A DNA stretch of 64,000 nt from Streptomyces humicola (GCF_024436035.1 NZ_JANFNG010000001.1:327689-391688), one strand, 5' to 3'; numbered from the stretch's first letter, positions 37,722 through 46,938 are shown. Numbers and translations are program-made. Notes: a model not told the origin generated them from the letters alone.

Positions 37722-38787
37722 AGTTCCTGGCCATCACTCTCATCGTGCACGCCCCTGACCCGGTGACCGGCGTGCAGAAACCGACCAGCGAGCGCTTCCG
37801 CGAGGTCATCGACAACGCACTGTTCGCCGAGGAGCTCGGCTTCGACGGCTTCGGCGTCGGCGAACGGCATGAGCGGCCGTTCATCTCCTCCTCACCGCCG
37901 GTGGTGCTCAGCCACATCGCAGCCCTCACCGCACGGATCCGGCTGTTCACGGCGGTGACGACGCTGAGCCTGCTCGACCCGGTACGCGCCTACGAGGACT
38001 ATGCGACGTTGGACCACCTCTCCGGCGGCCGGCTTGAGCTGATCATCGGCAAGGGCAACGGCGCGGCCCAGCGCGAGCTGTTCCACGTCACCCCCGAGGA
38101 CCAATGGGATCGCAACGCCGAGAGCTACGAGTTGTTCCGGCGGATCTGGCGCGAGCGCAAGGTGAGCGCCACCCCGCGCTTCCGCCCCGCGCTGACCGAG
38201 GCCGAAGTCTGGCCGAGGCCGCTCCAGCAGCCCATCCGGGTCTGGCACGGCAGCGCCACCAGCCGGGAGTCCGTCGACCTTGCCGCCCGCTACGGCGACC
38301 CCCTCTTCTCCGCCAATGTCACCAACCCCGTAGAGCCCTACGCCGAACTCATCCGCCACTACCGGGAACGCTGGGAGCACTACGGCCACGACCCCGCCCA
38401 GGCCGTGGTCGGCGCGGGAACGGCGGGCTACTACGCCGCCCGTACCTCGCAGGAGGCGATCGCCGCCTACCGGCCCGTTTACGACAGTTGGCGCTGCAGC
38501 GACGGATTGGTCTGCAGCAGGTGTTCCCCACCCTGGAGGACTTCGTGGAGCGCAGCTCGGCGCTCATCGGCAGCCCCCAGCAGATCATCGAAAAAGTGCA
38601 CCGCTACCACGAGCAGTTCGGACACACCGTGCTCCACCTGCACGCAGACGCCGGCGGACTCACCGACGCCCAGCACCGCGCCTCGTTGGAGCTCTTCCAG
38701 TCCGACATCGCGCCCGTGCTGCGACGCGAGATACCTGACCCGCCGTTTGCATGGGCGCCGGTACTGCCCGCATCCGTACACAGCTGA
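37718..38787 (+). pseudogene. LLM-class monooxygenase 3, frameshifted near the C-terminus
   Basis: Luciferase-like oxidoreductase that reads correctly to about 38495: ELGFDGFGVGERHERPF, LDPVRAYEDYATLDHLSGG, RLELIIGKGNGAAQRELF, AVVGAGTAGYYAARTSQEAI, AYRPVYDSW. There the frame shifts by one base in a G pair, and the rest ([54 protein letters not shown]) continues in the neighbouring frame to 38787. Without the shift the gene would be about 356 residues. A missing G (GG for GGG) would restore it. Sequencing error and true mutation cannot be told apart here. Confidence 0.85.
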
Positions 38788-38801
38788 GGAGAACCCCGAC
38801 C

Positions 38802-39929
38802 ATGTCCGGCATACCTCTCGGGGTCCTCGACCTCGTCCCGATAGCCTCCGGCTCCACCGCTGCCGAGGCGCTGCGCAACTCCATCGACCTCGCCCAGCAG
38901 ACCGAGCGGTTCGGCTATGCGCGCTACTGGTTCGCCGAGCACCACCTCAACCCCGGTGTGGCCGGGACCTCTCCCGCCGTCGTCCTCGCCCTGACTGCCG
39001 CCGCGACTTCCACGATCCGGCTCGGGTCCGGGGCCGTGCAGCTCGGACACCGCACCGCCCTGTCCACGGTCGAGGAGTTCGGCCTCATCGACGCCCTGCA
39101 CCCCGGCCGCCTCGACCTGGGTCTCGGCCGATCGGGCGGACGCCCCCCGGGCGGCACCACCGAACCCAGGCCGACGACCACCCCGGTCGTCGACGGGCAG
39201 ACCCCGAACGGGCTGCTCATCCCTTCCCGCTTCACCTTCGAGCACCTGATCGGCTCACCCCGGATCGCCCTTCAACAGCGCCTGCTGCACCAGCCGGGCG
39301 CCCAACCACAGGAATACGGTGAGCAGATCGACGACATTCTCGCCCTGCTGCGTGGCGACTACCGTTCACCGGAGGGCACCGAAGCCCACGCCGTCCCCGG
39401 CGAGGGCGCCGGGGTCCAGGTATGGATCCTCGGCAGCAGCGGCGGCGAAAGCGCCCAGGTCGCGGGCCGGGGAGGACTGCGGTTCGCGGCCAACTACCAC
39501 GTCAGCCCGGCCACAGTCCTGGAGGCGGCCGAAGGTTACCGCGCAGCGTTCCAGCCGTCCGCCGAGATCGACAAGCCGTACGTCGCCGTCTCCACGGACG
39601 TCGTCGTCGCCGAGGACGACTCCACGGCCCGGGATCTGGCCGCCGGCTACGGCCTGTGGGTCCGCAGCATCCGTACCGCGCAGGGCGCGATCCCGTTCCC
39701 CAGCCCCGCTGAGGCCCGCGCCCACGCCTGGACCGACGCGGACCGGGCACTGGTCGCCGACCGCGTGGACACCCAGTTCGCCGGCTCGCCCGGGCGCGTC
39801 GCCGACCAGCTCGAACAACTTCAAGAGGCCACCGGCGCCGATGAGCTGATCATCACGACCATCACCCACGCCCACGCGGACCGGGTGCGCTCGTATCAAC
39901 TCCTGGCCGAGGAGTGGCAGCGCCGGTGA
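38802..39929 (+). CDS. LLM-class monooxygenase 4 (MsnO8-like)
   Basis: 375 residues. Begins with the pattern [20 protein letters not shown], then [59 protein letters not shown] and, later, [19 protein letters not shown]. This is the MsnO8-like subgroup. It follows the third LLM gene by 14 bases and ends the run. Its substrate is unknown; association with sulfur loci is common. Confidence 0.9.
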   Translation: MSGIPLGVLDLVPIASGSTAAEALRNSIDLAQQTERFGYARYWFAEHHLNPGVAGTSPAVVLALTAAATSTIRLGSGAVQLGHRTALSTVEEFGLIDALHPGRLDLGLGRSGGRPPGGTTEPRPTTTPVVDGQTPNGLLIPSRFTFEHLIGSPRIALQQRLLHQPGAQPQEYGEQIDDILALLRGDYRSPEGTEAHAVPGEGAGVQVWILGSSGGESAQVAGRGGLRFAANYHVSPATVLEAAEGYRAAFQPSAEIDKPYVAVSTDVVVAEDDSTARDLAAGYGLWVRSIRTAQGAIPFPSPAEARAHAWTDADRALVADRVDTQFAGSPGRVADQLEQLQEATGADELIITTITHAHADRVRSYQLLAEEWQRR

Positions 39930-40078
39930 GCCGGCCCCGGCTCAGTGCGGTCGTCACCGTACAGCGTCCCGATCTCGGCGGCGTGAACGTCCTTGGGGAG
40001 GCCGCCGAGGCGATTGATGCCATGCGCCTTGGGGCCGCGCGGTTGCCGCCCGGCCCCAAGTGTGTTGTGCGTGAGGGT

Positions 40079-40390
40079 TCAGCCGAGCTCTGCGCTCAGG
40101 AAGTCGGCGCCGTTGCAGGAGCCCCAGCCGGTGACCATGTCGTAGCCGGAGCCGGCGTTGTAGGCGCCGTTTGCTGCCGCTGGTGATGTCGTGGAAAGCC
40201 GAGCCGTAGCTGGAGGACCTGGCCAGGTGTAGATGGCGGGATTGGCGTAGCCGAAGACCGGCTTGGACTTCGCCTTCGCCTCGTTGTCGTAGATGGCGGT
40301 GAATGCAGCCCAGTTGGGGGCTGCGGCGCTCGCGCCGCCGATCGCTCCAGCCGCCCTGGATGAACGCCTCCGCAAGGCCGTCGCCTGGCG
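40079..40390 (-). pseudogene. relic of an S53 (sedolisin) peptidase C-terminus
   Basis: One frame reads AIGGASAAAPNWAAFTAIYD, KSKPVFGYANPAIYTW and then NGAYNAGSGYDMVTGWGSC, matching the region around the sedolisin catalytic Ser (GGxSAAAP). Between them the proper sequence, SSSYGSAFHDITSGS, lies in another frame, so two compensating indels are present. The N-terminal catalytic Glu/Asp part is missing. It is a short relic beside a DUF2079 gene. Confidence 0.75.
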
Positions 40391-40591
40391 ACGCTTCCTC
40401 CGGTGGCACCAGCTGTGCCAAAGCAGTTGTTGTCAGTAGAAGGTGGGTGACTTGCTGTATCATCGCCACACTTTCATCACAAGCCACAGTGGGCATACCT
40501 GTCTCCCGACGCGAATTGAGCTGGAGCGTGGGGCGGCGCCAACGGTTGGCGACGTAGTGATACTGCGCTGCTTCGAGGAGATCCACCCGCC

Positions 40592-42091
40592 GTGCCTGCG
40601 ACGAGCCCTGCCGACCACAGATACGTCACCCTGCCCGCCCAGCGCGGGCCCCATCGGTGGCGGCCTTCGTTCCCTGCCGTCTCCGCCGGGCGCGAGGTCC
40701 CGCGGGCGGCGTGTCCGCGCTGGGTTTGGGGCATGGCCGGACTGCTGTTCGCGGCGTATGCGGCGGTGTCGGTCCGGCTGCATGAGCGGCTACTGAGTTC
40801 CGGCTACGACCTGGGAATTTTCGAGCAGGCTGTGCGGTCGTACGCACACCTTCACCTGCCGGTGTCGGAGCTGAAGGGACCGGGCTTTCAGCTGCTGGGG
40901 GACCACTTCTCCCCGATCCTGGCCACGCTGGCGCCGTTTTATCGTCTGTGGCCCTCGCCGCTGACGCTGTTGCTGGCGCAGGCCGGCTTGCTTGCGGCCG
41001 CCGTCGTTCCCCTGGCTCGGTGGACCGAGCGGGCGGTGGGCCGTGGGGCGGCCGTCGTGGTCGCGGTGGCGTACGGGGCGTCCTGGGGTGTCGCGCAGAC
41101 AGTGGGCTTCGATTTCCATGAGGTGTGCTTCGCCGTCCCGCTGTTGGCGTTCTCCCTCACGGCGCTGGGCGAGGGACGGCTGCGGGCGGCGGTCGCCTGG
41201 GCTGTTCCGTTGCTGCTGGTCAAGGAGGATCTCGGGCTGACGTTGGCGGTCATCGGCGCCTTGGTCACCTGGAAGGGGGCCCTACGACTGGGCCTGCTCG
41301 CCGCCTGCGTCGGGCTGCTCGGCACAGTGGTCGAGGTCCTGGTCGTCATCCCCGCATTCAACGCGGCCGGCAGTTTCACGTACTGGGACAAGCTCCCCGG
41401 CACGGGATCAGGCTCAGGAGCAACCCCCGGCACGGGCCAAGGCTCCGGGCTGGTGCATCTGCTGTATCAGGTGACGATCGGCATGATCACGCCGGATGTG
41501 AAGGCCATGACGCTGCTGACGCTCCTTGCCCCGACCGCTTTCCTCGCGCTGCGCTCGCCCCTGATGTGCGTAGCCGTGCCCACCCTCGCCTGGCGTTTCG
41601 TCTCCGACAACTCCATGTACTGGGGGACGGACTTCCATTACAGCGCGGTGCTGATGCCGATCGTCTTCGCGGCCTTCACCGACGCCCTCACCCGGTGGCC
41701 CGCCGCCGGGATGCGCCACGTGCTGGCCGTGTCAGGCGGGGTCACCGCGCTGCTGTTTCCGCAGGCCCCGCTCTATCAGCTGGTCCAGCGCAGCACCTGG
41801 AGCACTCCGCCGCGGGTCGCCGTCGCCTACCGCATTCTGGACAAGATCCCGGCCGCAGTCACGGTGGCCGCCACCGACCACTTGGTGCCGCAGCTGACCC
41901 ACCGCGACACCGTGACCGTTTTCGGCTTCTCCGGCAGCCGCCCCAACCCCGAATACATCGTGGCCGACATGCGCGTCCTTGACTGGCCACTCACCCCGTC
42001 CCAGAAGTGGCAGCAGATCGACGCCGCCCGCAGTCACGGTTACCACACCATCGCCGACCAGGACGGCATCATCCTGCTGCACCGCGGCTGA
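40592..42091 (+). CDS. DUF2079 multi-pass membrane protein
   Basis: 499 residues with about ten hydrophobic segments. The signature SSGYDLGIFEQAVRSYAHL, DHFSPILATLAPFYRLWPSP and FDFHEVCFAVPLLAFSL is that of DUF2079 proteins, which resemble GT-C glycosyltransferases in layout. The Asp in YDLGIFEQ is a likely polar active-site residue. A low-complexity stretch (GTGSGSGATPGTGQGSG) is a loop. The soluble C-terminus (DHLVPQLTHRDTVTVFGF) is usual. Common in actinomycetes; function unknown. No operon partner. Confidence 0.88.
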   Translation: MPATSPADHRYVTLPAQRGPHRWRPSFPAVSAGREVPRAACPRWVWGMAGLLFAAYAAVSVRLHERLLSSGYDLGIFEQAVRSYAHLHLPVSELKGPGFQLLGDHFSPILATLAPFYRLWPSPLTLLLAQAGLLAAAVVPLARWTERAVGRGAAVVVAVAYGASWGVAQTVGFDFHEVCFAVPLLAFSLTALGEGRLRAAVAWAVPLLLVKEDLGLTLAVIGALVTWKGALRLGLLAACVGLLGTVVEVLVVIPAFNAAGSFTYWDKLPGTGSGSGATPGTGQGSGLVHLLYQVTIGMITPDVKAMTLLTLLAPTAFLALRSPLMCVAVPTLAWRFVSDNSMYWGTDFHYSAVLMPIVFAAFTDALTRWPAAGMRHVLAVSGGVTALLFPQAPLYQLVQRSTWSTPPRVAVAYRILDKIPAAVTVAATDHLVPQLTHRDTVTVFGFSGSRPNPEYIVADMRVLDWPLTPSQKWQQIDAARSHGYHTIADQDGIILLHRG

Positions 42092-42100
42092 CCCCAGGTC

Positions 42101-42270
42101 CTACCTGCCAGGGTCGGGATCGCCGGACGGGTCCTCGAACCGCCACCGGGTCGCGCCATAGGGTTCGACGGTAGCGACGCCGAAGACGGTGCTGATCCGC
42201 ATCCGGTACAGATGCCACGGCGGTGGCCCGGCGCTGGGAGCGTTGAAAAACGAGGTGATGATGCCCAACG
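42101..42270 (-). pseudogene. relic of a pyridoxamine-phosphate-oxidase-like gene (3' end)
   Basis: The frame reading GIITSFFNAPSAGPPPWHLY, RMRISTVFGVATVEPYGATR and WRFEDPSGDPDPGR-stop matches the C-terminus of actinobacterial flavin-binding proteins of the PNPOx-like fold. The N-terminal three quarters are missing; upstream the sequence turns into an unrelated transporter relic. Confidence 0.55.
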
Positions 42271-42294
42271 CTCCGGCCCTCAGCGACGGCAGCC

Positions 42295-42470
42295 CGGAAC
42301 GGGCGCGGGTCGATCAGGGGATTCTCGACGCGTAGTTCATACCCGACGAAGCCGGACAGCAGCGGAACCGATGCCGCGAAGGCGGCCAGGACGTGGGTCG
42401 ACGTCCAGGCCATGGCCGGGCCTTTGATGATGCCGAACAGCAGGGCGACGACGACGCAGGTCTCCTACTG
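42295..42470 (-). pseudogene. relic of a major-facilitator transporter
   Basis: About 55 residues of an MFS drug exporter of the DHA2 group: VVVALLFGIIKGPAMAWTS, THVLAAFAASVPLLSGFVGY and ELRVENPLIDPRPF. The ELRxxxPLIDxRxF stretch lies between two membrane helices in intact proteins. It is joined at both sides to unrelated sequence. Confidence 0.6.
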
Positions 42471-42521
42471 ATGTGTGGCGGGGCCGGGGTCCGCTCCGGC
42501 CCCGCCACGGCCCGGGGGTGG

Positions 42522-43517
42522 TCAGCGTTCGCTGTCCAGGTGGTGCATCTGCGGGGCGGCGTAACGGGTTCCGGCGGCTGCCCCGGCAGGGATGGCCTGC
42601 TGGATGGCGGCGAGGTCGTCAGCGGTGAGCGTGACGGCTTCGGCGCCGAGGGCCTCCGTGAGGCGTTCGCGGCGCCGGGCTCCGACCAGAGGGACGATGT
42701 CGGAGCCCTGGGCCGCCACCCAGGCGATGGCGATCTGCGCGACGCTGGCGCCCTTGGCCTCGGCGACCTGGCGCAGGGCCTCGACCAGGGCCAGGTTGCG
42801 GTGCAGGTTCTCGCCCTGGAAGCGGGGGCTGATGCCGCGGAAGTCGCCGGCGGCCAGCTGCCGGTCGCGGTTCCAGTGGCCGGAGAGCAGGCCGCGGGAG
42901 AGCACGCCGTAGGCGGTGATGCCGATGCCCAGCTCGCGGGCGGTGGGCAGGATGCTCTCCTCGATGCCGCGGGAGAGCAGGGAGTACTCGATCTGCAGGT
43001 CGGCGATGGGGTGGACGGCCTGGGCGCGCCGTAGGGTGTCGGCGCCGACCTCGGACAGTCCGATGTGGCGGACATGTCCGGCCTTGATCATGTCGGCGAC
43101 GGCTCCGACCGTCTCCTCGATCGGCACGTTCGGGTCGAGGCGGGCGGGGCGGTAGATGTCGATGTAGTCGGTGCCCAGCCGCCGCAGGGAGTAGGCGAGG
43201 AAGTTCTTCACCGCGTCGGGCCGGGCGTCGTAGCCGATCCAGCCGCCGTCGGCGTCGCGCAGGGCGCCGAACTTCACGCTGATGGCGGCGTTGTCCCGGT
43301 TGCGGCCGCGCAGGGCGTCGCGCAGCAGCATCTCGTTGTGGCCCATGCCGTAGAAATCGCCGGTGTCCAGCAGGGTGATCCCTGCGTCGAGGGCGGCGCG
43401 GACGGTGGCGATGGATTCGGCGTCGTCGGCCGGGCCGTACAGGTCGGACATGCCCATCAAGCCGAGGCCGAAGGAGGAGACGGCGGGGCCGGTGGTGCCA
43501 AGGTTGCGGGTGTTCAC
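42522..43517 (-). CDS. aldo/keto reductase
   Basis: NADPH-dependent (alpha/beta)8-barrel reductase, 331 residues. The catalytic Asp and Tyr lie in LLDTGDFYGMGHNE, the Lys in AISVKFGALRD and the His-equivalent in RHIGLSEVGADTLRRA. The cofactor site is VPLVGARRRERL. It resembles the YakC/AKR13 group acting on aldehydes and quinone-like compounds. Its upstream region holds a palindrome likely to bind a regulator. Neighbours on the minus side are gene relics. Confidence 0.93.
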   Translation of the reverse strand: MNTRNLGTTGPAVSSFGLGLMGMSDLYGPADDAESIATVRAALDAGITLLDTGDFYGMGHNEMLLRDALRGRNRDNAAISVKFGALRDADGGWIGYDARPDAVKNFLAYSLRRLGTDYIDIYRPARLDPNVPIEETVGAVADMIKAGHVRHIGLSEVGADTLRRAQAVHPIADLQIEYSLLSRGIEESILPTARELGIGITAYGVLSRGLLSGHWNRDRQLAAGDFRGISPRFQGENLHRNLALVEALRQVAEAKGASVAQIAIAWVAAQGSDIVPLVGARRRERLTEALGAEAVTLTADDLAAIQQAIPAGAAAGTRYAAPQMHHLDSER

Positions 43518-43561
43518 AGAGTGATCCCTTCACATGGTGGTAGCGGTGCCAACGCAATCGC

Positions 43562-43587
43562 GTTAGCGATGATATATCGACGCTAAC
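43562..43587. promoter_or_regulatory. palindromic operator candidate upstream of the aldo/keto reductase
   Basis: GTTAGCG (43562-43568) and CGCTAAC (43581-43587) are perfect inverted arms around a 12-base AT-rich centre containing the palindrome GATATATC. It lies 45-70 bases before the reductase start, within promoter distance. Arms and spacing fit TetR- or MarR-type regulators. No such regulator gene is adjacent. Confidence 0.6.
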
Positions 43588-44401
43588 AGAGACCGGATAG
43601 CTTTGATTCCCTCGTCGGCGGATTGACGCTCGACAACCCGATCCGCGTACCGGCGGACGCGCCGGCCCGCTACGGGGATACCCGGGTCACCTCCCTCCCG
43701 CGCCGGTCGGCCGGTGCCGAGGTCGGGCCGGCGGGCTCATTCGGGGGCGGGCAAGGCGCCGGCTGCCCCCTGGGACAAGCGTGACCGCCGATCAGGCGTG
43801 GCTCAGTGAAGGAGAGCGTCGACAGCCGGATCATGATCTTCCCGTGAAGGGAACCGAGAGAGGCCGATGACGTCTGAGCCGCCGGAGGCGGGCGACAGGC
43901 ATGCTAGGCATGAACCAGTCGGCCAGACCGAAGCCGCACACCCAGCCGGCCCGGCTGACGGCCGTCGTGATCTTCGTTCATCACCTGGAGAAGTCGCTTT
44001 GCGCTTCATCGGTAGGCTCGGGGGCCACCCGATCGGCGGGGTGGGCATCGGTCGCATCGTCAGCCGCCTGCGTCCCGCACCTCCTCCCGGCCATCCCGCG
44101 CGGTCACTCCCACGCGGTCACTCCCGGGCGCAGCCCCCGGACGGTGTACGCCCGGTGGCCGACCACTGGACCGCGGGCTGCCACGCTCACCGGCCGCGCC
44201 CTCGCCGCCCGCCAAGCCGGGCGATCGTTCTCGAGGACCACCGCGGCCGGGCGTCCCCCTCACCGTCGGGAGGGGCTGGCGGAGGGCTGCCGTGACGCGC
44301 CGGAGCGGTCGCAAGGGCCTGCCGCCCGGGATACGTTGCGAACGGACCTCCGGCCCGGCAAGGCGGCCGGTCACTCCCTGGACGGAGGGCAGGGAACGCG
44401 T
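43588..44401. other. 814-base stretch, at most a dioxygenase-fold relic
   Basis: Mostly without codon bias. On the plus strand near 43955-44015, TAVVIFVHHLEKSL resembles the start of glyoxalase/VOC-fold proteins, and the next frame continues with RFIGRLGG, suggesting a short decayed fragment. The call is weak. The rest shows nothing recognisable up to the FMN reductase. Confidence 0.35.
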
Positions 44402-44971
44402 ATGACCACGTACACGGTCGGCTACATCATCGGAAGCCTGTCGACGAAGTCGATCAACCGGATCCTCGCCAAGGCGCTGATGCGGGTCGCGCCGCCGGGA
44501 ATGGAGTTCCGTGAGATTCCCATCAAGGACCTCCCGCTGTACAACCACGACCTCGACGTCGACTACCCGCCCGAGGGCAAAGCCCTCAAGGATGCCATCG
44601 CCGCTGTGGACGCGGTGCTCTTCGTCACCCCCGAGTACAACCGGTCCATCCCCGGCGCCCTGAAAAACGCCATCGACTGGGCGAGCCGGCCCTGGGGCAC
44701 CAACTCCTTCACCCACAAGCCGTCCGCGGTGATCGGCACCTCCCCAGGCAAGATCGGCACCGCCGTCGCCCAGCAAAGCCTCCGGTCCGTCCTGAGCTAT
44801 TGCAACTCCCCGCAGATGAACGCCCCCGAAGGCTACATCCAGTTCACCCCGGGCCTGTTCAGCGACGACGGCGAGGTCACCGACCCGACCACCCAGAAGT
44901 TCCTGAGCGACTTCATGACGGACTTCAAAGCCTTCATCGAACGCGTGCTCACCGTGCTGCCGCCGCGGTAG
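44402..44971 (+). CDS. NADPH-dependent FMN reductase / azoreductase family
   Basis: Flavodoxin-like reductase of 189 residues. The FMN phosphate loop is GSLSTKSINRILA near residue 11; the second FMN loop is TPEYNRSIPGALKNAIDW, the hallmark of the family; a third segment SPGKIGTAVAQQ contacts the flavin. It reduces FMN, quinones or azo dyes with NADPH, and could supply FMNH2 to the LLM monooxygenases upstream, though it is about 4.5 kb away and not in their operon. GGAGGG lies upstream of the ATG. Confidence 0.92.
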   Translation: MTTYTVGYIIGSLSTKSINRILAKALMRVAPPGMEFREIPIKDLPLYNHDLDVDYPPEGKALKDAIAAVDAVLFVTPEYNRSIPGALKNAIDWASRPWGTNSFTHKPSAVIGTSPGKIGTAVAQQSLRSVLSYCNSPQMNAPEGYIQFTPGLFSDDGEVTDPTTQKFLSDFMTDFKAFIERVLTVLPPR

Positions 44972-45168
44972 CCCGTCCGATCACGCCTGTCCAGGGGCCT
45001 CGCTGTTCCGGCCTGAACGGCGACGCCGCCCTGCGCAACGGCGTGGCAGGCGTTGCGCGAGCTCACCTGCCCGGCTGGGCTACGAGCGCGGCAGGCCGGC
45101 AGATCACCCACGCCCTCAATCCCACAACAAGGCCGAAGACCCATCCATCGCCAGCAGCCGACACCCGA

Positions 45169-45573
45169 TCACCCACCGGTGGAGCCAGGCTTAGAAGTCT
45201 TTTCTGTTGGTGGTGGCGGGTCGTCGGTGCGGTCCGCCCCTTGCGGGTCCATCGCTGCGGCCCACCGGTCGGCCCACCGGACGAGCGGGCGAAGCGCCTG
45301 GTACGCCTCCTGCCCCAGCGGGGTGAGCGCATAGCGGCTGTCGGGCAGTTGGTGAACCACCTGCGCATCCAGCAGTTCGGTCAGGCGCTGCCGCATCACG
45401 CTGGAGGACATGTCGTCGCACTGCTTCTGCAAGGGACGGAATCCGAGGGGTCCCGTGCGCAACTCCCACAAGATGCGCAGACTCCACCGCCGTCCGAACA
45501 GATCGAGCGCGGCCATGAGGGGGCGACCGGTGCTCGAGCCGCGAACGGGCTTTCCAGGTCTTGGTGTGGCCAT
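45169..45573 (-). CDS. HxlR-family winged-helix regulator
   Basis: 134 residues. The winged helix reads ALDLFGRRWSLRILWELRT, GPLGFRPLQKQCDDMSSSV and MRQRLTELLDAQVVHQLPDS; the C-terminal helix RPLVRWADRWAAAM is typical. HxlR proteins respond to electrophiles, quinones or hypochlorite; no conserved N-terminal Cys is obvious, but one Cys (QKQCDD) lies in the helix region. The gene diverges from the nitronate monooxygenase and likely controls it. ATG 45573 avoids overlap with the promoter region; a start 18 codons upstream is possible. Confidence 0.9.
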   Translation of the reverse strand: MATPRPGKPVRGSSTGRPLMAALDLFGRRWSLRILWELRTGPLGFRPLQKQCDDMSSSVMRQRLTELLDAQVVHQLPDSRYALTPLGQEAYQALRPLVRWADRWAAAMDPQGADRTDDPPPPTEKTSKPGSTGG

Positions 45574-45602
45574 GGCGGGACGTCCAGCTCTCAATGCTTG
45601 GT

Positions 45603-45625
45603 GCTTCGAATTACGACACGCTACC
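45603..45625. promoter_or_regulatory. shared divergent promoter/operator motif, copy A
   Basis: GCTTCGAATTACGACACGC and TACC lie between the HxlR gene and the nitronate monooxygenase gene. Nearly the same sequence occurs at 46915-46938 between the decayed HxlR copy and the AhpD-like gene. The conserved core is GCTTCGAwTT, one base, CGACACrCTAyC. Conservation across two duplicated loci marks it as functional, probably an HxlR-binding promoter. Confidence 0.55.
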
Positions 45626-45665
45626 ATCGGCGATCGCTTCGGAAAACGATACGAAAGGGGCTGTT

Positions 45666-46655
45666 GTGCCGACTACCCTGATGACGCAGGTGTGCCGGAT
45701 GCTGGGTATCTCGACACCGATCATCCAGGCGCCCATCGGATCGGCCACCACCGCGGAGTTGGCCGCCGCCGTAAGCGGGGCCGGCGGCCTGGGGACGCTC
45801 GCACTGACATGGGTCACGCCTCAGGAGGCGACGCGTCGCATACGTAGCACACGATGGTTCACCGATCGCCCTTTCGGGGTGAACCTGGTGCTGGACTTTC
45901 CCGTCGACCACGTCTTGGCGGCGTGTCTTGAGGAAGGTGTGCCGATCATTTCCACGTTCTGGGGCGACCCGGCCTCCGTGAACGAGCGGGTGCACGCCGC
46001 GGGCGCGTTGCATCTGCACACCGTCGGAAGTACCGACGAAGCGCGCCGTGCGGTCGACGCCGGAGTCGATGTCGTCGTCGCCCAGGGGTGGGAGGCCGGT
46101 GGCCATGTGCGGGGGCGGGTCGCCACGATGGCGCTGGTGCCCGCAGTGGTAGATACGGTGCACCCCGTCCCCGTGATCGCCGCAGGGGGCATCGGGGACG
46201 GGCGCGGCCTGGCCGCCGCCCTGGCTTTGGGCGCGCAGGCCGGGTGGCTCGGTACCCGATTCCTGGCCGCTCTCGAAGCGAACACGCACGAGAGCTACCG
46301 CGCGGGTGTACTACGCGCGACCGAGTCGGACACGGTGTACACGCGGTGCTTCGACGGCGGTTGGCCCAACGCACTGCACCGTGCGCTCCGCAATTCCACG
46401 ATCACCGAATGGGAACGCGCGGGGCGACTGCCGAGTCCCCGTCGACCGGGTGAAGGAGAGGTGTTGGCCACCACCCGCGATGGCCGGAGCCACCTGCGCT
46501 ACGACGACATGATCCCGACTGCGGACGCATCCGGTGATCTCGAAGCGATGGCCCTGTATGCAGGGCAGTCCACGGGGCTCGTGACGCGCACCGCGCCGGC
46601 TGCGGAGATCGTCAGGACGATCGCGGCACAGGCCGCCGACATCTTCGAGCATTGA
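45666..46655 (+). CDS. nitronate monooxygenase (2-nitropropane dioxygenase family)
   Basis: FMN-dependent enzyme oxidising alkyl nitronates, 329 residues. TIM-barrel signs: GISTPIIQAPIGSATTAELA, AVSGAGGLGTLAL, GVDVVVAQGWEAGGHVRGR and the phosphate site VIAAGGIGDGRGLAAALALG, followed by GAQAGWLGTRFLA. The GTG start has GAAAGGGG five bases upstream; an in-frame ATG five codons later is an alternative. It diverges from the HxlR gene. Ends convergent with a decayed HxlR copy. Confidence 0.93.
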   Translation: MPTTLMTQVCRMLGISTPIIQAPIGSATTAELAAAVSGAGGLGTLALTWVTPQEATRRIRSTRWFTDRPFGVNLVLDFPVDHVLAACLEEGVPIISTFWGDPASVNERVHAAGALHLHTVGSTDEARRAVDAGVDVVVAQGWEAGGHVRGRVATMALVPAVVDTVHPVPVIAAGGIGDGRGLAAALALGAQAGWLGTRFLAALEANTHESYRAGVLRATESDTVYTRCFDGGWPNALHRALRNSTITEWERAGRLPSPRRPGEGEVLATTRDGRSHLRYDDMIPTADASGDLEAMALYAGQSTGLVTRTAPAAEIVRTIAAQAADIFEH

Positions 46656-46880
46656 CCTGCCCGGCGTGTGCCATGAGGAACTCGGTGAGGCGCTGACGCA
46701 GGACGCTGAATGACACCCGGTCGCCACTGCCGCTGCAGGGAGCGGAACCCCAAGGCGTGGTCACGAAGTTTCCCGCATGATGCCCACAGTCCACCGTCGG
46801 CCGAACAAGTCCAGCGCGCCCATGGGCGGGTGACCGGTGGTAAACCGCTGACGGGGTGTCCTGATCCGGGGGGACGTCAT
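46650..46880 (-). pseudogene. decayed HxlR regulator (paralogue of the gene at 45169)
   Basis: Start region reads GHPPMGALDLFGRRWTVGIM then RETS and a stop; the next part, LGFRSLQRQW, lies in a second frame; VSFSVLRQRLTEFLMAHA lies in a third. These three pieces line up in order with the intact HxlR gene at 45169. At least two frameshifts are present and the C-terminal quarter is missing. It diverges from the AhpD-like gene with the same upstream motif as the intact pair. Confidence 0.8.
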
Positions 46881-46914
46881 CGCGCCGAGCGGTTCCCTCC
46901 GTACGGGGGCTGGC

Positions 46915-46938
46915 GCTTCGATTTTCGACACACTATCC
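46915..46938. promoter_or_regulatory. shared divergent promoter/operator motif, copy B
   Basis: GCTTCGATTTTCGACACAC and TATCC match copy A at 45603 in 18 or more positions. It lies about 48-70 bases before the AhpD-like gene. Since the local HxlR gene is decayed, the intact HxlR at 45169 may now control this promoter; this is inference. Confidence 0.5.
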
